Program-made: the position numbers and the translations under genes | Notes under the pieces: generated by a model | Seen by the model: only the letters and a program-made list of their open reading frames with translations | Told to the model about the DNA's origin: nothing | The model's database searches: none | Shown: in pieces, positions 34,027-46,578 of the stretch | Numbering within the stretch: position 1 is the first letter of the stretch | Layout: every line of letters starts with the position of its first letter | Assembly (NCBI RefSeq): GCF_003067705.1 | Contig: NZ_QANL01000002.1 | Location: 620,001 to 684,000 of the forward strand | Length of the DNA stretch: 64,000 nucleotides | Direction of reading: 5' to 3' | DNA from: Planctomonas deserti | GTDB taxonomy: Bacteria > Actinomycetota > Actinomycetes > Actinomycetales > Microbacteriaceae

Positions 34027-34055
34027 TTGACGATTCAAGCATCCCGGTATGCTTG
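34027..34055 (+). promoter_or_regulatory. MarR promoter and operator
   Basis: CAAGCAT-CCCGGT-ATGCTTG (34036-34055) is a perfect inverted repeat with 7-bp arms. It overlaps the -10 TATGCT (34048-34053) downstream of TTGACG (34027-34032, 15-bp spacer). The ATG lies 6 nt after the -10, so the transcript is probably leaderless and autorepressed. Confidence 0.65.
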
Positions 34056-34059
34056 CCGC

Positions 34060-34539
34060 ATGGACGAGGAGCGCTGGCTGAGCGCGGAGCAACTGGCCGC
34101 CTGGAAGAAGCTCATCGCGGTCGTCTCGCTCGCGCCCGGCGTGCTCGACGCGCAGCTGCAGAGGGACGCCGACCTCACCCACTTCGAGTACTTCACGCTC
34201 GCCATGCTGTCCGAGGCGCCGGAGCGCACGTTGCGCATGACCGCGCTCGCCTCCCGCACCAACGCGACCCTGTCGCGCCTCTCCCACGTGGTGTCGAGAC
34301 TGGAGGCGAGGGGCTACGTGACGCGCGCGCCGTGCCCGGCCGACCGCAGAGCCACCAACGCGAGCCTGACCGAGGAGGGCTGGCGCAAGGTCGTCGCGAC
34401 CGCCCCGAGCCACGTGGAGACGGTGCGCGCCAGGATCCTGGACGCCCTCGACGAGCGGGACGTCGCCGACCTCGACCGGATCATGGCGCGCGTGCTCACG
34501 CGCCTCGACCCGGAGGGCCGGTTCCTCCCGGGCGACTGA
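34060..34539 (+). CDS. MarR family transcriptional regulator
   Basis: The 159-residue protein shows the MarR winged helix: DLTHFEYFTLAMLSEAPERT, then LRMTALASRTNATLSRLSHV, VSRLEARGYVTRAPCPADRR (the DxR wing motif with a Cys) and a C-terminal dimerisation helix. It is the type that controls small efflux or stress genes. No ribosome site precedes the ATG. A palindrome overlaps its own -10. The next gene on this strand encodes a CopC-like protein, but a new promoter appears to lie between them. Confidence 0.88.
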   Translation: MDEERWLSAEQLAAWKKLIAVVSLAPGVLDAQLQRDADLTHFEYFTLAMLSEAPERTLRMTALASRTNATLSRLSHVVSRLEARGYVTRAPCPADRRATNASLTEEGWRKVVATAPSHVETVRARILDALDERDVADLDRIMARVLTRLDPEGRFLPGD

Positions 34540-34687
34540 CCCGCCATGACGGAACCGAGGGCCTTCACCGGAGCGCAGGGGATGTCCGCCGAGGTGCAGG
34601 GGACGTCCGCCGGAGTGCAGGGGCGGCCGATCGGCGGTGGGTAGTCTGGCTCCGCGGCGCAACGGGTCGCCGGGGCAGGAGGGTCAC

Positions 34688-35431
34688 ATGACGAACACGG
34701 CTGCGGATCGATCGATGGCACGACGGGTGTCCGTCCGGCGCGCGCTGGGCGTGCTGGGCGCGCTCGGGGTGGCCCTGCCCCTCGCGCTCGGCTCGACGGC
34801 CCCCGCGTCGGCGCACGACGCCCTCTCGTCCGCCACCCCGGCCGCAGACTCCACGGTCACGGAGGCACTGACCACCGTGGCCCTCGGCTTCTCCGACGAG
34901 CTCCTGGCGCTGGGCGGGGACACCAACAGCTTCGCCATCCAGGTGCTCGACGAGGGCGACCGGCACTACGAGAGCGGCTGCGTCACCGTGGACGGAGCGA
35001 CGGCGACCACTGAGGTCGCCTCCGGCCCCGCCGGTACGTACGAGGTCCTGTGGCAGGTCGTGTCCAGTGACGGTCACCCCACAAGCGGCTCTTACACGTT
35101 CACCTACCAGCCGTCCGAGCCCGGACCGCAGAGCGCGATGACGACGGCGCCGCAGTGCGGCGACGACTGGGCGGGCACCGCCGCGAGCGTCTCCGCGCCA
35201 GGTGAGGCGGTGGAGACCCCGGCACCGGACGCCTCCGCCGACGCGCCGGTTGCGGAGGAGACCCCCGCGCCGGGCGAGGACGGTGGCGATCCGGCATCCG
35301 ACGGCACCGCGCTTCCGCTGTGGGCCATCGTGCTCGGCGGCATCGCCGGACTCGGCCTTCTCGCCGCGATCATCGCGCTCACGCTCCGCCGCACCCGCCG
35401 GTTCCCCGGAGAGGGCGACCCCGGGGCGTGA
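34688..35431 (+). CDS. CopC-domain copper-binding protein with C-terminal membrane anchor
   Basis: The 247-residue protein has a signal peptide (residues 1-42, cleaved after APASA), leaving His43 at the mature N-terminus (HDALSSATPA), where CopC proteins use it as a Cu(II) ligand. The beta-barrel domain includes TEALTTVALGFSDELLAL and SSDGHPTSGSYTFTY with a further His ligand. An acidic Pro/Ala-rich linker leads to one transmembrane segment (about 214-236) and a basic tail. It would bind or deliver copper at the outer face. No copD/ycnJ partner is adjacent. A TAGTCT -10-like box (34641) and a GGAGGG site precede it. Confidence 0.85.
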   Translation: MTNTAADRSMARRVSVRRALGVLGALGVALPLALGSTAPASAHDALSSATPAADSTVTEALTTVALGFSDELLALGGDTNSFAIQVLDEGDRHYESGCVTVDGATATTEVASGPAGTYEVLWQVVSSDGHPTSGSYTFTYQPSEPGPQSAMTTAPQCGDDWAGTAASVSAPGEAVETPAPDASADAPVAEETPAPGEDGGDPASDGTALPLWAIVLGGIAGLGLLAAIIALTLRRTRRFPGEGDPGA

Positions 35432-35502
35432 CCGGCGGAGGTGCCGGCCTCCGTTCCGCCCGGCGCCGGCGCGATCACGACGGGCTGCGCGACGCGTGTC
35501 GC

Positions 35503-35508
35503 TAGGAT
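35503..35508 (+). promoter_or_regulatory. -10 box of the glycine-cleavage operon
   Basis: TAGGAT lies about 33 nt before the first aptamer of the riboswitch; no clear -35 is seen. Transcription would start near 35515. Confidence 0.4.
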
Positions 35509-35540
35509 GGTGCGCACAACCGAATACGAGACCACGAACG

Positions 35541-35725
35541 CGATGCGGGAGAGCCCGGACACCGGGCACCGAAGGAGCAAGCCTCCCCGCCAATCTCTCA
35601 GGTAACACGTACCGCATCGACCTGGTCGCTCTGAAAAGAAGGGCCTTACCGGCCCTCGCCCACGGTGAAAGCCGGCAGCGCTCCGGCGCCGCCGCGCGAA
35701 ACTCTCAGGCAGATGACAGAGGGGG
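35541..35725 (+). ncRNA. Tandem glycine riboswitch (gcvT type)
   Basis: Aptamer 1 spans 35541-35619, closed by a perfect P1 (CGATGCGG with CCGCATCG), and contains the conserved GGGAGAGCCC, CACCGAAGGAGCAA and AATCTCTCAGGTA blocks. Aptamer 2 spans about 35628-35722, with GCTCTG pairing to CAGAG, GGTGAAAGCCGGCAG and AAACTCTCAGGCA, ending TGACAGAGGGGGAG. Two aptamers joined by a short linker upstream of gcvT are the classic glycine ON switch. The gcvT GTG lies about 57 nt downstream. Confidence 0.95.
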
Positions 35726-35781
35726 AGTTCTTTTCCGGGTCGCGTCCTCGCGCGTGCCCGCCGCCGTCGACGGGAGAACTC

Positions 35782-36957
<1,176 letters not shown>

Positions 36958-37027
36958 GCGCGCGATCCCTCTCCTCCTCCTCCCTCTCCTCTTTCCACAC
37001 GAATCCCAACGCACGAAGGATGCTGCC

Positions 37028-37398
37028 GTGACCGATCAGGACAACCTCAAGTACACCGCCGAGCACGAGTGGGTGAGCATCGACGGCGACATCGCGACCG
37101 TCGGGATCACCGCGTACGCGGCGGACAAGCTGGGCGACGTGGTCTACATCGACCTGCCCGCCGTGGGCGCCGAGCTCTCCGGCGGCACGGTGGTCGGCGA
37201 GATCGAGTCGACCAAATCGGTCGGCGAGCTGTTCGCCCCGATCGACGGCACGGTGACCGAGGTCAACGACGCCGTCGTCGACGCGCCCGACCTCGTGAAC
37301 AGCGAGCCCTTCGGAGCGGGCTGGCTGCTCCGCGTGCGCTTCACGAACCTCCCCGAGCTGCTCTCCGCCGCTCAGTACCGCGAGCTGGTGGGCGAGTG

Positions 37399-37399
<1 letters not shown>
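37028..37399 (+). CDS. gcvH: Glycine cleavage system H protein
   Basis: The 123-residue protein carries the lipoyl attachment Lys63 in [15 protein letters not shown]. The fold begins [20 protein letters not shown]. It shuttles the aminomethyl intermediate between the P, T and L proteins. The GTG start at 37028 follows GAAGGATG. A C/T-rich tract (36966-36998) precedes it. Its stop overlaps the gcvP ATG by one base. Confidence 0.95.
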
Positions 37400-40362
<2,963 letters not shown>

Positions 40363-40365
40363 CCA

Positions 40366-40435
40366 ACCCCGTGAGGTGCCCGAATCGGTCGTGTTTTCGC
40401 TAGAAACGCGACCGAATCGGGCACCTCACCGGGGT
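40366..40435. terminator. Very long perfect hairpin between convergent genes
   Basis: Arms at 40371-40391 and 40409-40429 are perfectly complementary over 21 bp. The stem extends inward through a wobble pair and GTTT/AAAC to a 7-nt loop, and outward (ACCCCG/CGGGGT) past a one-base bulge. It lies between gcvP and actP and can fold in either transcript. Confidence 0.8.
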
Positions 40436-40467
40436 GGTGCTGGGTGCGGGGGGTGCGGTGCCGGGAG

Positions 40468-42057
40468 CTAGTGCTCCACGGCCTTCTCGGCGCCGTGGCC
40501 CGTCAGGGAGCGCACCTCCATCTCGGCGGCCAGCTCCGGCGACTCGAGCCTGCGGGTCGTCACGGTGCCGATCCAGCCGAGCAGGAAGCCCACCGGGATG
40601 GACACGATGCCGGGGTTGTTGAGCGGGAAGATCGAGAAGTCCGCGTTCGGGAACATCGACGTCTCCGCCCCGGACACCACGGGTGACAGCAGGATGAGCA
40701 CTAGTGCGGTGCCGAGGCCCCCGTACATCGACAGCACGGCCCCGCGCGTGGTGAACCGCCGCCAGAACAGCGAGTAGAGGATCGTCGGCAGGTTCGCGCT
40801 CGCGGCGACCGCGAACGCGAGCGCGACGAGGAACGCGATGTTCTGGCCGTTCGCGAAGATGCCCGCGACGATCGACACGACGCCGATGACCACGACGGTG
40901 ATCCGGGCGACCCGCACCTCTCCGTTCGGCGGCACGGCACCCTTGCGGATCACGCTCGCGTAGACGTCGTGGGCGAAGGACGCCGCCGCGGTGATCGTGA
41001 GGCCCGCGACGACCGCGAGGATGGTCGCGAACGCCACGGCCGCGATGATGCCGAGCAGGATCGGTCCGCCGAGCTCGAGCGCGAGCAGCGGGGCGGCGGA
41101 GTTGACGCCACCCGGAGCGGCGAGGATCCGCTCCGACCCGATCAGGGCGCCGGCGCCGTAGCCGAGCACGAGCGTGAACAGGTAGAAGATGCCGATGAGC
41201 CAGATGGCCCAGACGACGCTGCGCCTGGCCTCCTTCGCGGTGGGAACCGTGTAGAAGCGCATGAGCACGTGAGGGAGCCCCGCGGTGCCCAGCACCAGCG
41301 CGAGCGCGAGCGACAGGAAGTCGAGCCGGGTGACCCCGGTGAGCCCGTACTGGTTGCCGGGCGAGAGCACATCGGTCGTCGCGGCGTCCGCCGCGGCACC
41401 GAGCAGCGTCGACAGGTTGAAGCCGTGCAGCGCGAGCACCCACACGGTCATGACCGCCGCACCCGCGATGAGCAGGCAGGCCTTGATGATCTGCACCCAG
41501 GTGGTGCCCTTCATGCCGCCGACGAGCACATAGATGATCATGAGCACGCCGACCACCGCGATCACGACCGACTGCCCGACCCGGTCGTCGATGCCGAGCA
41601 GCAGGGAGACGAGGCCGCCCGCTCCCGCCATCTGGGCGAGCAGATAGAAGAAGCAGACCGCGAGCGTCGTGGTCGCCGCGGCCAGGCGCACGGGCCGCTG
41701 CTGCAGCCGGAACGACAGCACGTCGGCCATCGTGAACTTGCCGGTGTTCCGCATCAGCTCGGCGACGAGCAGCAGGGCGACGAGCCACGCGACGAGGAAG
41801 CCGATCGAGTAGAGGAATCCGTCGTAGCCGTTGACCGCGATGGCGCCGCAGATGCCGAGGAAGGATGCGGCCGAGAGGTAGTCGCCCGCGATGGCCGTGC
41901 CGTTCTGCGGCCCCGTGAAGGAGCGGCCGGCGGCGTAGTAGTCCGCCGCCGTCTTGTTGTTGCGGCTCGCGCGGAACACGATCACGAGGGTGATCGCGAC
42001 GAACACCCCGAAGATCGTGATGTTGAGGATCGGGTTCCCGGTCTCCGTGGGGGTCAT
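40468..42057 (-). CDS. actP: Sodium:solute symporter (SSS family), acetate/monocarboxylate permease ActP-like
   Basis: The 529-residue protein has about 13 transmembrane segments. The core SSS signatures are present: DYYAAGRSFTGPQNGTAIAG, DYLSAASFLGICGAIAVNGY, GGMKGTTWVQIIKACLLIAG and GTAGLPHVLMRFYTVPTAKE. Paired with a DUF485 gene directly upstream (4-nt overlap), it matches the yjcH-actP arrangement for acetate or short-chain monocarboxylate uptake. The exact substrate is inferred. Confidence 0.88.
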   Translation of the reverse strand: MTPTETGNPILNITIFGVFVAITLVIVFRASRNNKTAADYYAAGRSFTGPQNGTAIAGDYLSAASFLGICGAIAVNGYDGFLYSIGFLVAWLVALLLVAELMRNTGKFTMADVLSFRLQQRPVRLAAATTTLAVCFFYLLAQMAGAGGLVSLLLGIDDRVGQSVVIAVVGVLMIIYVLVGGMKGTTWVQIIKACLLIAGAAVMTVWVLALHGFNLSTLLGAAADAATTDVLSPGNQYGLTGVTRLDFLSLALALVLGTAGLPHVLMRFYTVPTAKEARRSVVWAIWLIGIFYLFTLVLGYGAGALIGSERILAAPGGVNSAAPLLALELGGPILLGIIAAVAFATILAVVAGLTITAAASFAHDVYASVIRKGAVPPNGEVRVARITVVVIGVVSIVAGIFANGQNIAFLVALAFAVAASANLPTILYSLFWRRFTTRGAVLSMYGGLGTALVLILLSPVVSGAETSMFPNADFSIFPLNNPGIVSIPVGFLLGWIGTVTTRRLESPELAAEMEVRSLTGHGAEKAVEH

Positions 42058-42509
42058 GCCCGTCCCTCCCGTCCTGCGCGCTGCTCGCGGCCCTCGAGGT
42101 CGGCGCGGATCTCCGCGGCGATGGGGTCGAAGCGGGCGTTGGCGCGGTGCACGTACCAGGTGGTGATGGCGAACGTGGTGACGAACTGCCCGAGCCCGAG
42201 CAGAATGCCGACGTTCACGTTGCCGAACACGGGCGTCGACATGAACTCGTGCGCGTAGTCGGCGAGCAGCACGTAGGCGAAGTACCAGACGAGGAACGCG
42301 ACCGCGACGGGGAAAACGAAGCTGCGGTGCTCGCGCTTCAGCTCGCGGAATCGCGGCGAGTCCTCCACCGCGATGTAGTCGATCGCGGCAGTGCCGCCGG
42401 GTGTTGCGCCCACGGGATGCGCGTCGCCCCTGTTCGCGCTGCCCCTGTTCGCGTTGCCGCGGTACGCGTCGCCCGGCGAAGCGCCGGCCGGATGAGCGTC
42501 GTTGCTCAT
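42054..42509 (-). CDS. DUF485 membrane protein (YjcH-like)
   Basis: The 151-residue protein has the DUF485 core: FRELKREHRSFVFPVAVAFL, VWYFAYVLLADYAHEFMSTP, then NVGILLGLGQFVTTFAITTW with a YVHRANARFDPIA end, giving two transmembrane segments. The N-terminal 45 residues are a low-complexity extension with RGNANRGSANRGDAHP, encoded by imperfect short DNA repeats (42431-42475). The ATG at 42509 has a perfect AAGGAGG ribosome site. It overlaps actP, as is usual for this pair. Confidence 0.85.
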   Translation of the reverse strand: MSNDAHPAGASPGDAYRGNANRGSANRGDAHPVGATPGGTAAIDYIAVEDSPRFRELKREHRSFVFPVAVAFLVWYFAYVLLADYAHEFMSTPVFGNVNVGILLGLGQFVTTFAITTWYVHRANARFDPIAAEIRADLEGREQRAGREGRA

Positions 42510-42650
42510 GGTCCTCCTTGTGTCGAGGTCGCCGACGGCAGGCGCACGCCGGCGTGCGAGCCCCACTCTATTGACGGCCCGGCGCCCGGGCGCTCGGCCA
42601 CACCGCGTCGCCGCATCGGGCGGGGAGATCTCTCCCGGGGGCGGCGTGCG

Positions 42651-43526
42651 TCAGGAGGCCGGCGGGAACAGGTCGGGCAGGAGCGCGACGGCGAGGGCGT
42701 AGCCGCAGAAGCTGGCGATGTCGAGGATCCAGTGCGCCACGATCAGCGGCGTCGTGCGGCCGAAGCGGTGGTAGAACCAGCCGAAGACGACGCCCATGAT
42801 GACGTTGCCGACGAAGCCGCCGAAGCCCTGGTAGAGGTGGTAGCTGCCGCGGAGCAGGGCGCTCGCCGCGATGGTCGGCCAGGGCCCACAGCCGAGCTCC
42901 CGGAGCCGCGTGAAGAGGTAGCCGACAACGATTACCTCCTCGACGAGCGCGGCCCGCAGCGCCGAGAGCACGAGCACCGGCACCGTCCACCAGTGCGCGT
43001 CGAGCGCGGTGGGCACGACGGTGAGCGAGAAACCGAGGCCGCGCGCCACGAGGTAGAGGCCGAGCCCGGGGATGCCGATGAGCGCCGCGAGCGCGACGCC
43101 ACTGCCGACGTCCCAGCCGGGGCGCCTGCGGTCGATGCCGAGCCGGCTGAGCGCCGAGCGGCCCGGCAGCCAGAGCAGGTAGAGCGCCAGCACCACGGGC
43201 ACGAGGTCGAAGAAGATGCCGAGCAGCTGGTAGGTGAGGTCGAAGATCGGCCGCGGGCTGAGCGACTGATTGAGGGTCGTCGTCTGCGAGGAGAGCGGCG
43301 TCTCCCGGGTCAGGCTGTTGAGCAGCGAGACGATGGAGTAGACCGCGGACGCGCCGAGCGACAGGCCGAGCACGATCGCGATCTCGATCCAGATGCGCCG
43401 GGCCCGCGGATCCTCCACTGCGCCGGCGCCGGCACCGGCACCGGCACGCGCCGTCGCCGTCGCGAGTGCGTCACCGTCGGCTGCGGCACGCGTTGCGCTG
43501 CCGCGCCGGCCGACGGTCCACCTCAT
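42651..43526 (-). CDS. CPBP-family intramembrane protease (CAAX/Abi-like)
   Basis: The 291-residue protein has an Ala/Gly-rich N-terminal stretch (RAGAGAGAGAVED), about seven transmembrane segments, and the family's motifs: ALVEEVIVVGYLFTRL (E196, E197), RGSYHLYQG (H230) and LIVAHWILDIASF (H265). CPBP members are glutamic intramembrane proteases, some tied to bacteriocin self-immunity. No ribosome site precedes the ATG; TAGGAT (complement of 43534-43539) ends 7 nt before it, suggesting a leaderless message. Confidence 0.87.
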   Translation of the reverse strand: MRWTVGRRGSATRAAADGDALATATARAGAGAGAGAVEDPRARRIWIEIAIVLGLSLGASAVYSIVSLLNSLTRETPLSSQTTTLNQSLSPRPIFDLTYQLLGIFFDLVPVVLALYLLWLPGRSALSRLGIDRRRPGWDVGSGVALAALIGIPGLGLYLVARGLGFSLTVVPTALDAHWWTVPVLVLSALRAALVEEVIVVGYLFTRLRELGCGPWPTIAASALLRGSYHLYQGFGGFVGNVIMGVVFGWFYHRFGRTTPLIVAHWILDIASFCGYALAVALLPDLFPPAS

Positions 43527-43857
43527 GGCTGGAATCCTACGCAGGGGGCGTCACCGCTCCCTGGAGGGCCGTCGAGAGCCCGAAGAGGGCTCGAGAGGGC
43601 AGGAGAGCTTCGCTTCCTCAGTGAGGAATAGCGGAAACCTACAATCGGCCGACGGGGCGCCGCGAGGGAAAAAGTGCGCGGGGGAGCGCTCACCTGCAGC
43701 ATTCCTGCGGGGTTCATCCCCGCGAAAGTCGTGGGTTACCGGTATGTAACGTTTCCGGTGTCGTTTTTGTACCGGCCGAGAGCACAACCTAAGGTCTACG
43801 TATCCCGCGGTCGCATGCCATGACGCATGCCCGCAGTTCACCTGCACAGGAGGATAC
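43527..43857. other. Divergent intergenic region (331 bp)
   Basis: It holds the TAGGAT -10 of the CPBP gene at the left end and the upstream region of the oligopeptide operon at the right. The inverted repeat GTTAC-CGGTAT-GTAAC (43735-43750) and a T-run (GTTTTTGTA near 43759) stand out. The right end has a strong AGGAGGA ribosome site before the GTG of the binding protein. No gene is seen in it. Confidence 0.5.
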
Positions 43858-45492
43858 GTGAACATCAATCGCAAGGGCCTGAGCGCCATTGCCCTTATCG
43901 GGGCCGGCGCGCTGGTCCTGTCGGGCTGCGCTTCCGGCGGCAACGGAGGCGACTCCGGAAGCAACGGCGGCAACAGTGGCGGATCCGCCATCATCACGAC
44001 GAATGGCAGCGAGCCCCAGAACCCGCTGATCCCGACGAACACCACCGAGGTGGGTGGCGGCAAGATCATCGACTCCATCTTCGCCGGCCTGGTGTCCTAC
44101 ACGGCCGAGGGCGAGATCGAGAACGACGTGGCCGAGTCGATCGAGTCCGAGGACTCGCAGAACTGGACCGTGAAGATCCGCGAGGGCCTCACGTTCAGCG
44201 ACGGTTCCCCCGTCACGGCTCAGTCGTTCGTGGACGCGTGGAACTACGGCGCGAACCCCACCAACGCCCAGGGCTCGTCCTACTTCTTCGACAACATCCA
44301 GGGCTTCGCGCTCGAGGGTGACGTGCCGGAGCTGTCCGGCCTCAAGGTCGTCGACGACACCACCTTCACCGTCGCGCTCAGCGCCCCCGAGGCCGACTGG
44401 CCGCTGCGACTCGGCTACTCGGCCTACTCGCCGCTGCCCGAGTCCGCGTTCGAGGACATGGACGCCTTCGGTGAGAACCCGATCGGCAACGGTCCGTACA
44501 TGCTGGACGGCGAGGGTGCCTGGGAGCACGACGTGGCGATCGACCTCGTCGCGAACCCCGAGTACGACGGCCCCCGCGAGCCCGCCAACGACGGTCTGAA
44601 GATCACCTTCTACGCCACCCAGGACGCCGCATACGCGGACGTGCAGGGCGGCAACCTCGACGTGCTCGACGCCGTCCCGGACGCCGCGTTCGAGACCTTC
44701 GAGGACGAGTTCGGCGACCGCGCTGTGAACCAGCCCGCCGCCGTCTTCCAGGCGATCAACATCCCGCAGTACCTCGAGCACTGGGGTGGCGAGGAGGGCA
44801 AGCTCCGCCGCGCCGCCATCTCCCGCTCGATCAACCGCGACGAGATCACCGACGTCATCTTCCAGGGCACGCGCACGCCGGCCACCGACTTCACCTCCCC
44901 GGTGATCGACGGGTACTCCGACGAGCTCGAGGGTGCCGAGGTGCTCGAGTACGACGCCGACGAGGCCAAGCGCCTGTGGGCCGAGGCCGACGCGATCGCT
45001 CCCTACGGTGACACCGTGTTCGACATCGCCTACAACGCCGACGGTGGCCACCAGGCCTGGGTCGACGCCGCGACGCAGAGCATCAGCAACACGCTCGGCA
45101 TCACCGCGCAGGGCAAGCCGTACCCGACCTTCGCCGAGGCTCTCGAGGACCGCGAGGCTCAGCGCCTCACCGGTGCCACCCGCGCCGGATGGCAGGCGGA
45201 CTACCCGTCGCTGTACAACTTCCTCGCGCCGAACTACCTCACGGGCGCGGGCTCGAACTACGAGGGCTACTCCAGCCCCGAGTTCGACAACCTGATCCGC
45301 GAGGGCAGCACGGCCGGCGACATCGACGCCGCGACCGCGAAGTACCAGGAGGCCCAGGAGCTGCTGCTCAAGGACCTGCCCGCCATCCCGCTGTGGTACT
45401 CCAACGTGACCGGCGTCTCCGCCGAGACCGTGGACAACGTGGTGTTCGGCTGGAACTCCGTGCCGCTGTACTACCAGATCACGAAGGAGTAA
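43858..45492 (+). CDS. Oligopeptide ABC transporter substrate-binding lipoprotein (SBP_bac_5), locus 1
   Basis: The 544-residue protein has lipobox LVLSGC (Cys24), then a Gly/Ser/Asn linker. The family-5 binding domain includes NTTEVGGGKIIDSIFAGLVS, WTVKIREGLTFSDGSPVTAQ, NGPYMLDGEG, and AISRSINRDEITDVIFQGTR. It would capture oligopeptides at the outer face. The GTG start has AGGAGGATAC just upstream. A strong hairpin (45526-45556) follows the gene before the permeases. Confidence 0.93.
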   Translation: MNINRKGLSAIALIGAGALVLSGCASGGNGGDSGSNGGNSGGSAIITTNGSEPQNPLIPTNTTEVGGGKIIDSIFAGLVSYTAEGEIENDVAESIESEDSQNWTVKIREGLTFSDGSPVTAQSFVDAWNYGANPTNAQGSSYFFDNIQGFALEGDVPELSGLKVVDDTTFTVALSAPEADWPLRLGYSAYSPLPESAFEDMDAFGENPIGNGPYMLDGEGAWEHDVAIDLVANPEYDGPREPANDGLKITFYATQDAAYADVQGGNLDVLDAVPDAAFETFEDEFGDRAVNQPAAVFQAINIPQYLEHWGGEEGKLRRAAISRSINRDEITDVIFQGTRTPATDFTSPVIDGYSDELEGAEVLEYDADEAKRLWAEADAIAPYGDTVFDIAYNADGGHQAWVDAATQSISNTLGITAQGKPYPTFAEALEDREAQRLTGATRAGWQADYPSLYNFLAPNYLTGAGSNYEGYSSPEFDNLIREGSTAGDIDAATAKYQEAQELLLKDLPAIPLWYSNVTGVSAETVDNVVFGWNSVPLYYQITKE

Positions 45493-45525
45493 CGAGGGGG
45501 CGTACCCTGGTTACTCGTTCGACCC

Positions 45526-45556
45526 GATGCCGGGGCGCGCTTCGCGCCCCGGCATC
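45526..45556 (+). terminator. Intra-operon hairpin after the binding-protein gene (locus 1)
   Basis: A perfect 14-bp stem, GATGCCGGGGCGCG (45526-45539) with its complement at 45543-45556, closes a 3-nt loop. It probably makes transcription partly stop after the binding protein, setting the usual excess over permeases. Confidence 0.75.
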
Positions 45557-45648
45557 GCGGTGAAATCCCGCAGTTCCCACAAGGAAAAAACCTTCACTCC
45601 ACACAAGAATGTGATCCCCATGCTTCCGATCTTCGGTGCCGGCATCTG

Positions 45649-46578
45649 ATGCTCTGGTACATCGGGCGGCGTCTGCTCCAGCTCATCCCTGTCTTCTTCG
45701 GCGCGACGTTCCTCATCTACTTCATGGTCTTCTCGCTGCCGGGCGACCCGATCGCCGCCCTGTTCGGCGACCGTCCCCCGGCCCCCGGCGTCATCGAGGC
45801 CATCCGCGAGCAGTACCACCTGAACGAGCCGTTCATCGTGCAGTACCTGTACTACATCGGCGGAATCTTCACCGGTGACCTCGGCACGACCTACTCCGGA
45901 CGCCCCGTCACCGCACTGCTCGCCCAGGCCTTCCCGGTGACCTTCCGGCTGGCGATGCTCGCCCTCGCGTTCGAGGCGATCGCCGGCATCCTCGTCGGTC
46001 TCGTCGCCGGCCTCCGCAAGGGCAAGCTGTTCGACGCGAGCGCCCTCGTGGTGAGCCTCCTGCTCATCTCGGTGCCCACGTTCGTGCTGGGATTCGTGCT
46101 GCAGTACTTCCTCGCCGTCGAGCTCGGGCTGTTCCGCACCACGGCGGGACCGGGCGCACCCATCCAGGACCTGATCCTCCCCGCCCTCGTGCTGGCCAGC
46201 GTCACATTCGCCTACATCGTGCGCCTCACCCGCGCGAGCGTCGCGGACAACGCCAGCGCCGACTTCGTGCGCACCGCGACGGCGAAGGGCCTGCCCCGCC
46301 GCCGCGTCGTGACCGTGCACATCCTGCGCAACTCGCTGATCCCCGTGGTGACCTTCCTCGGTGTCGACATCGGCAACCTCATGGTCGGCGCCATCGTCAC
46401 CGAGGGCATCTTCAACATCAACGGCGTCGGCGGGGCGGTCTTCCAGGCGGTCATCCGCGGCGAGGGACCGACCGTCGTGTCGTTCGTCGCCGTGATGGTC
46501 ATCATCTACATGCTCGCGAACCTGCTCGTTGACATGATCTACGCACTGCTCGACCCGAGGATCCGCTATGCCAAGTAA
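45649..46578 (+). CDS. Oligopeptide ABC transporter permease, DppB/OppB-type, locus 1
   Basis: The 309-residue protein has six transmembrane segments. It begins WYIGRRLLQLIPVFFGATFL (a typical OppB start), carries GDLGTTYSGRPVTALL after the large loop, and has the coupling loop DFVRTATAKGLPRRRVVTVH followed by ILRNSLIPVVTFLG. It overlaps the next gene by 11 nt. The ATG at 45649 has no strong ribosome site; the permease message may be translated less than the binding protein. Confidence 0.92.
   Translation: MLWYIGRRLLQLIPVFFGATFLIYFMVFSLPGDPIAALFGDRPPAPGVIEAIREQYHLNEPFIVQYLYYIGGIFTGDLGTTYSGRPVTALLAQAFPVTFRLAMLALAFEAIAGILVGLVAGLRKGKLFDASALVVSLLLISVPTFVLGFVLQYFLAVELGLFRTTAGPGAPIQDLILPALVLASVTFAYIVRLTRASVADNASADFVRTATAKGLPRRRVVTVHILRNSLIPVVTFLGVDIGNLMVGAIVTEGIFNINGVGGAVFQAVIRGEGPTVVSFVAVMVIIYMLANLLVDMIYALLDPRIRYAK

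Noticed and set aside
35665-35781. Upstream ATG start for gcvT at 35665
   Set aside because: It lies inside the second riboswitch aptamer; the GTG at 35782 has a ribosome site and starts before the conserved region.
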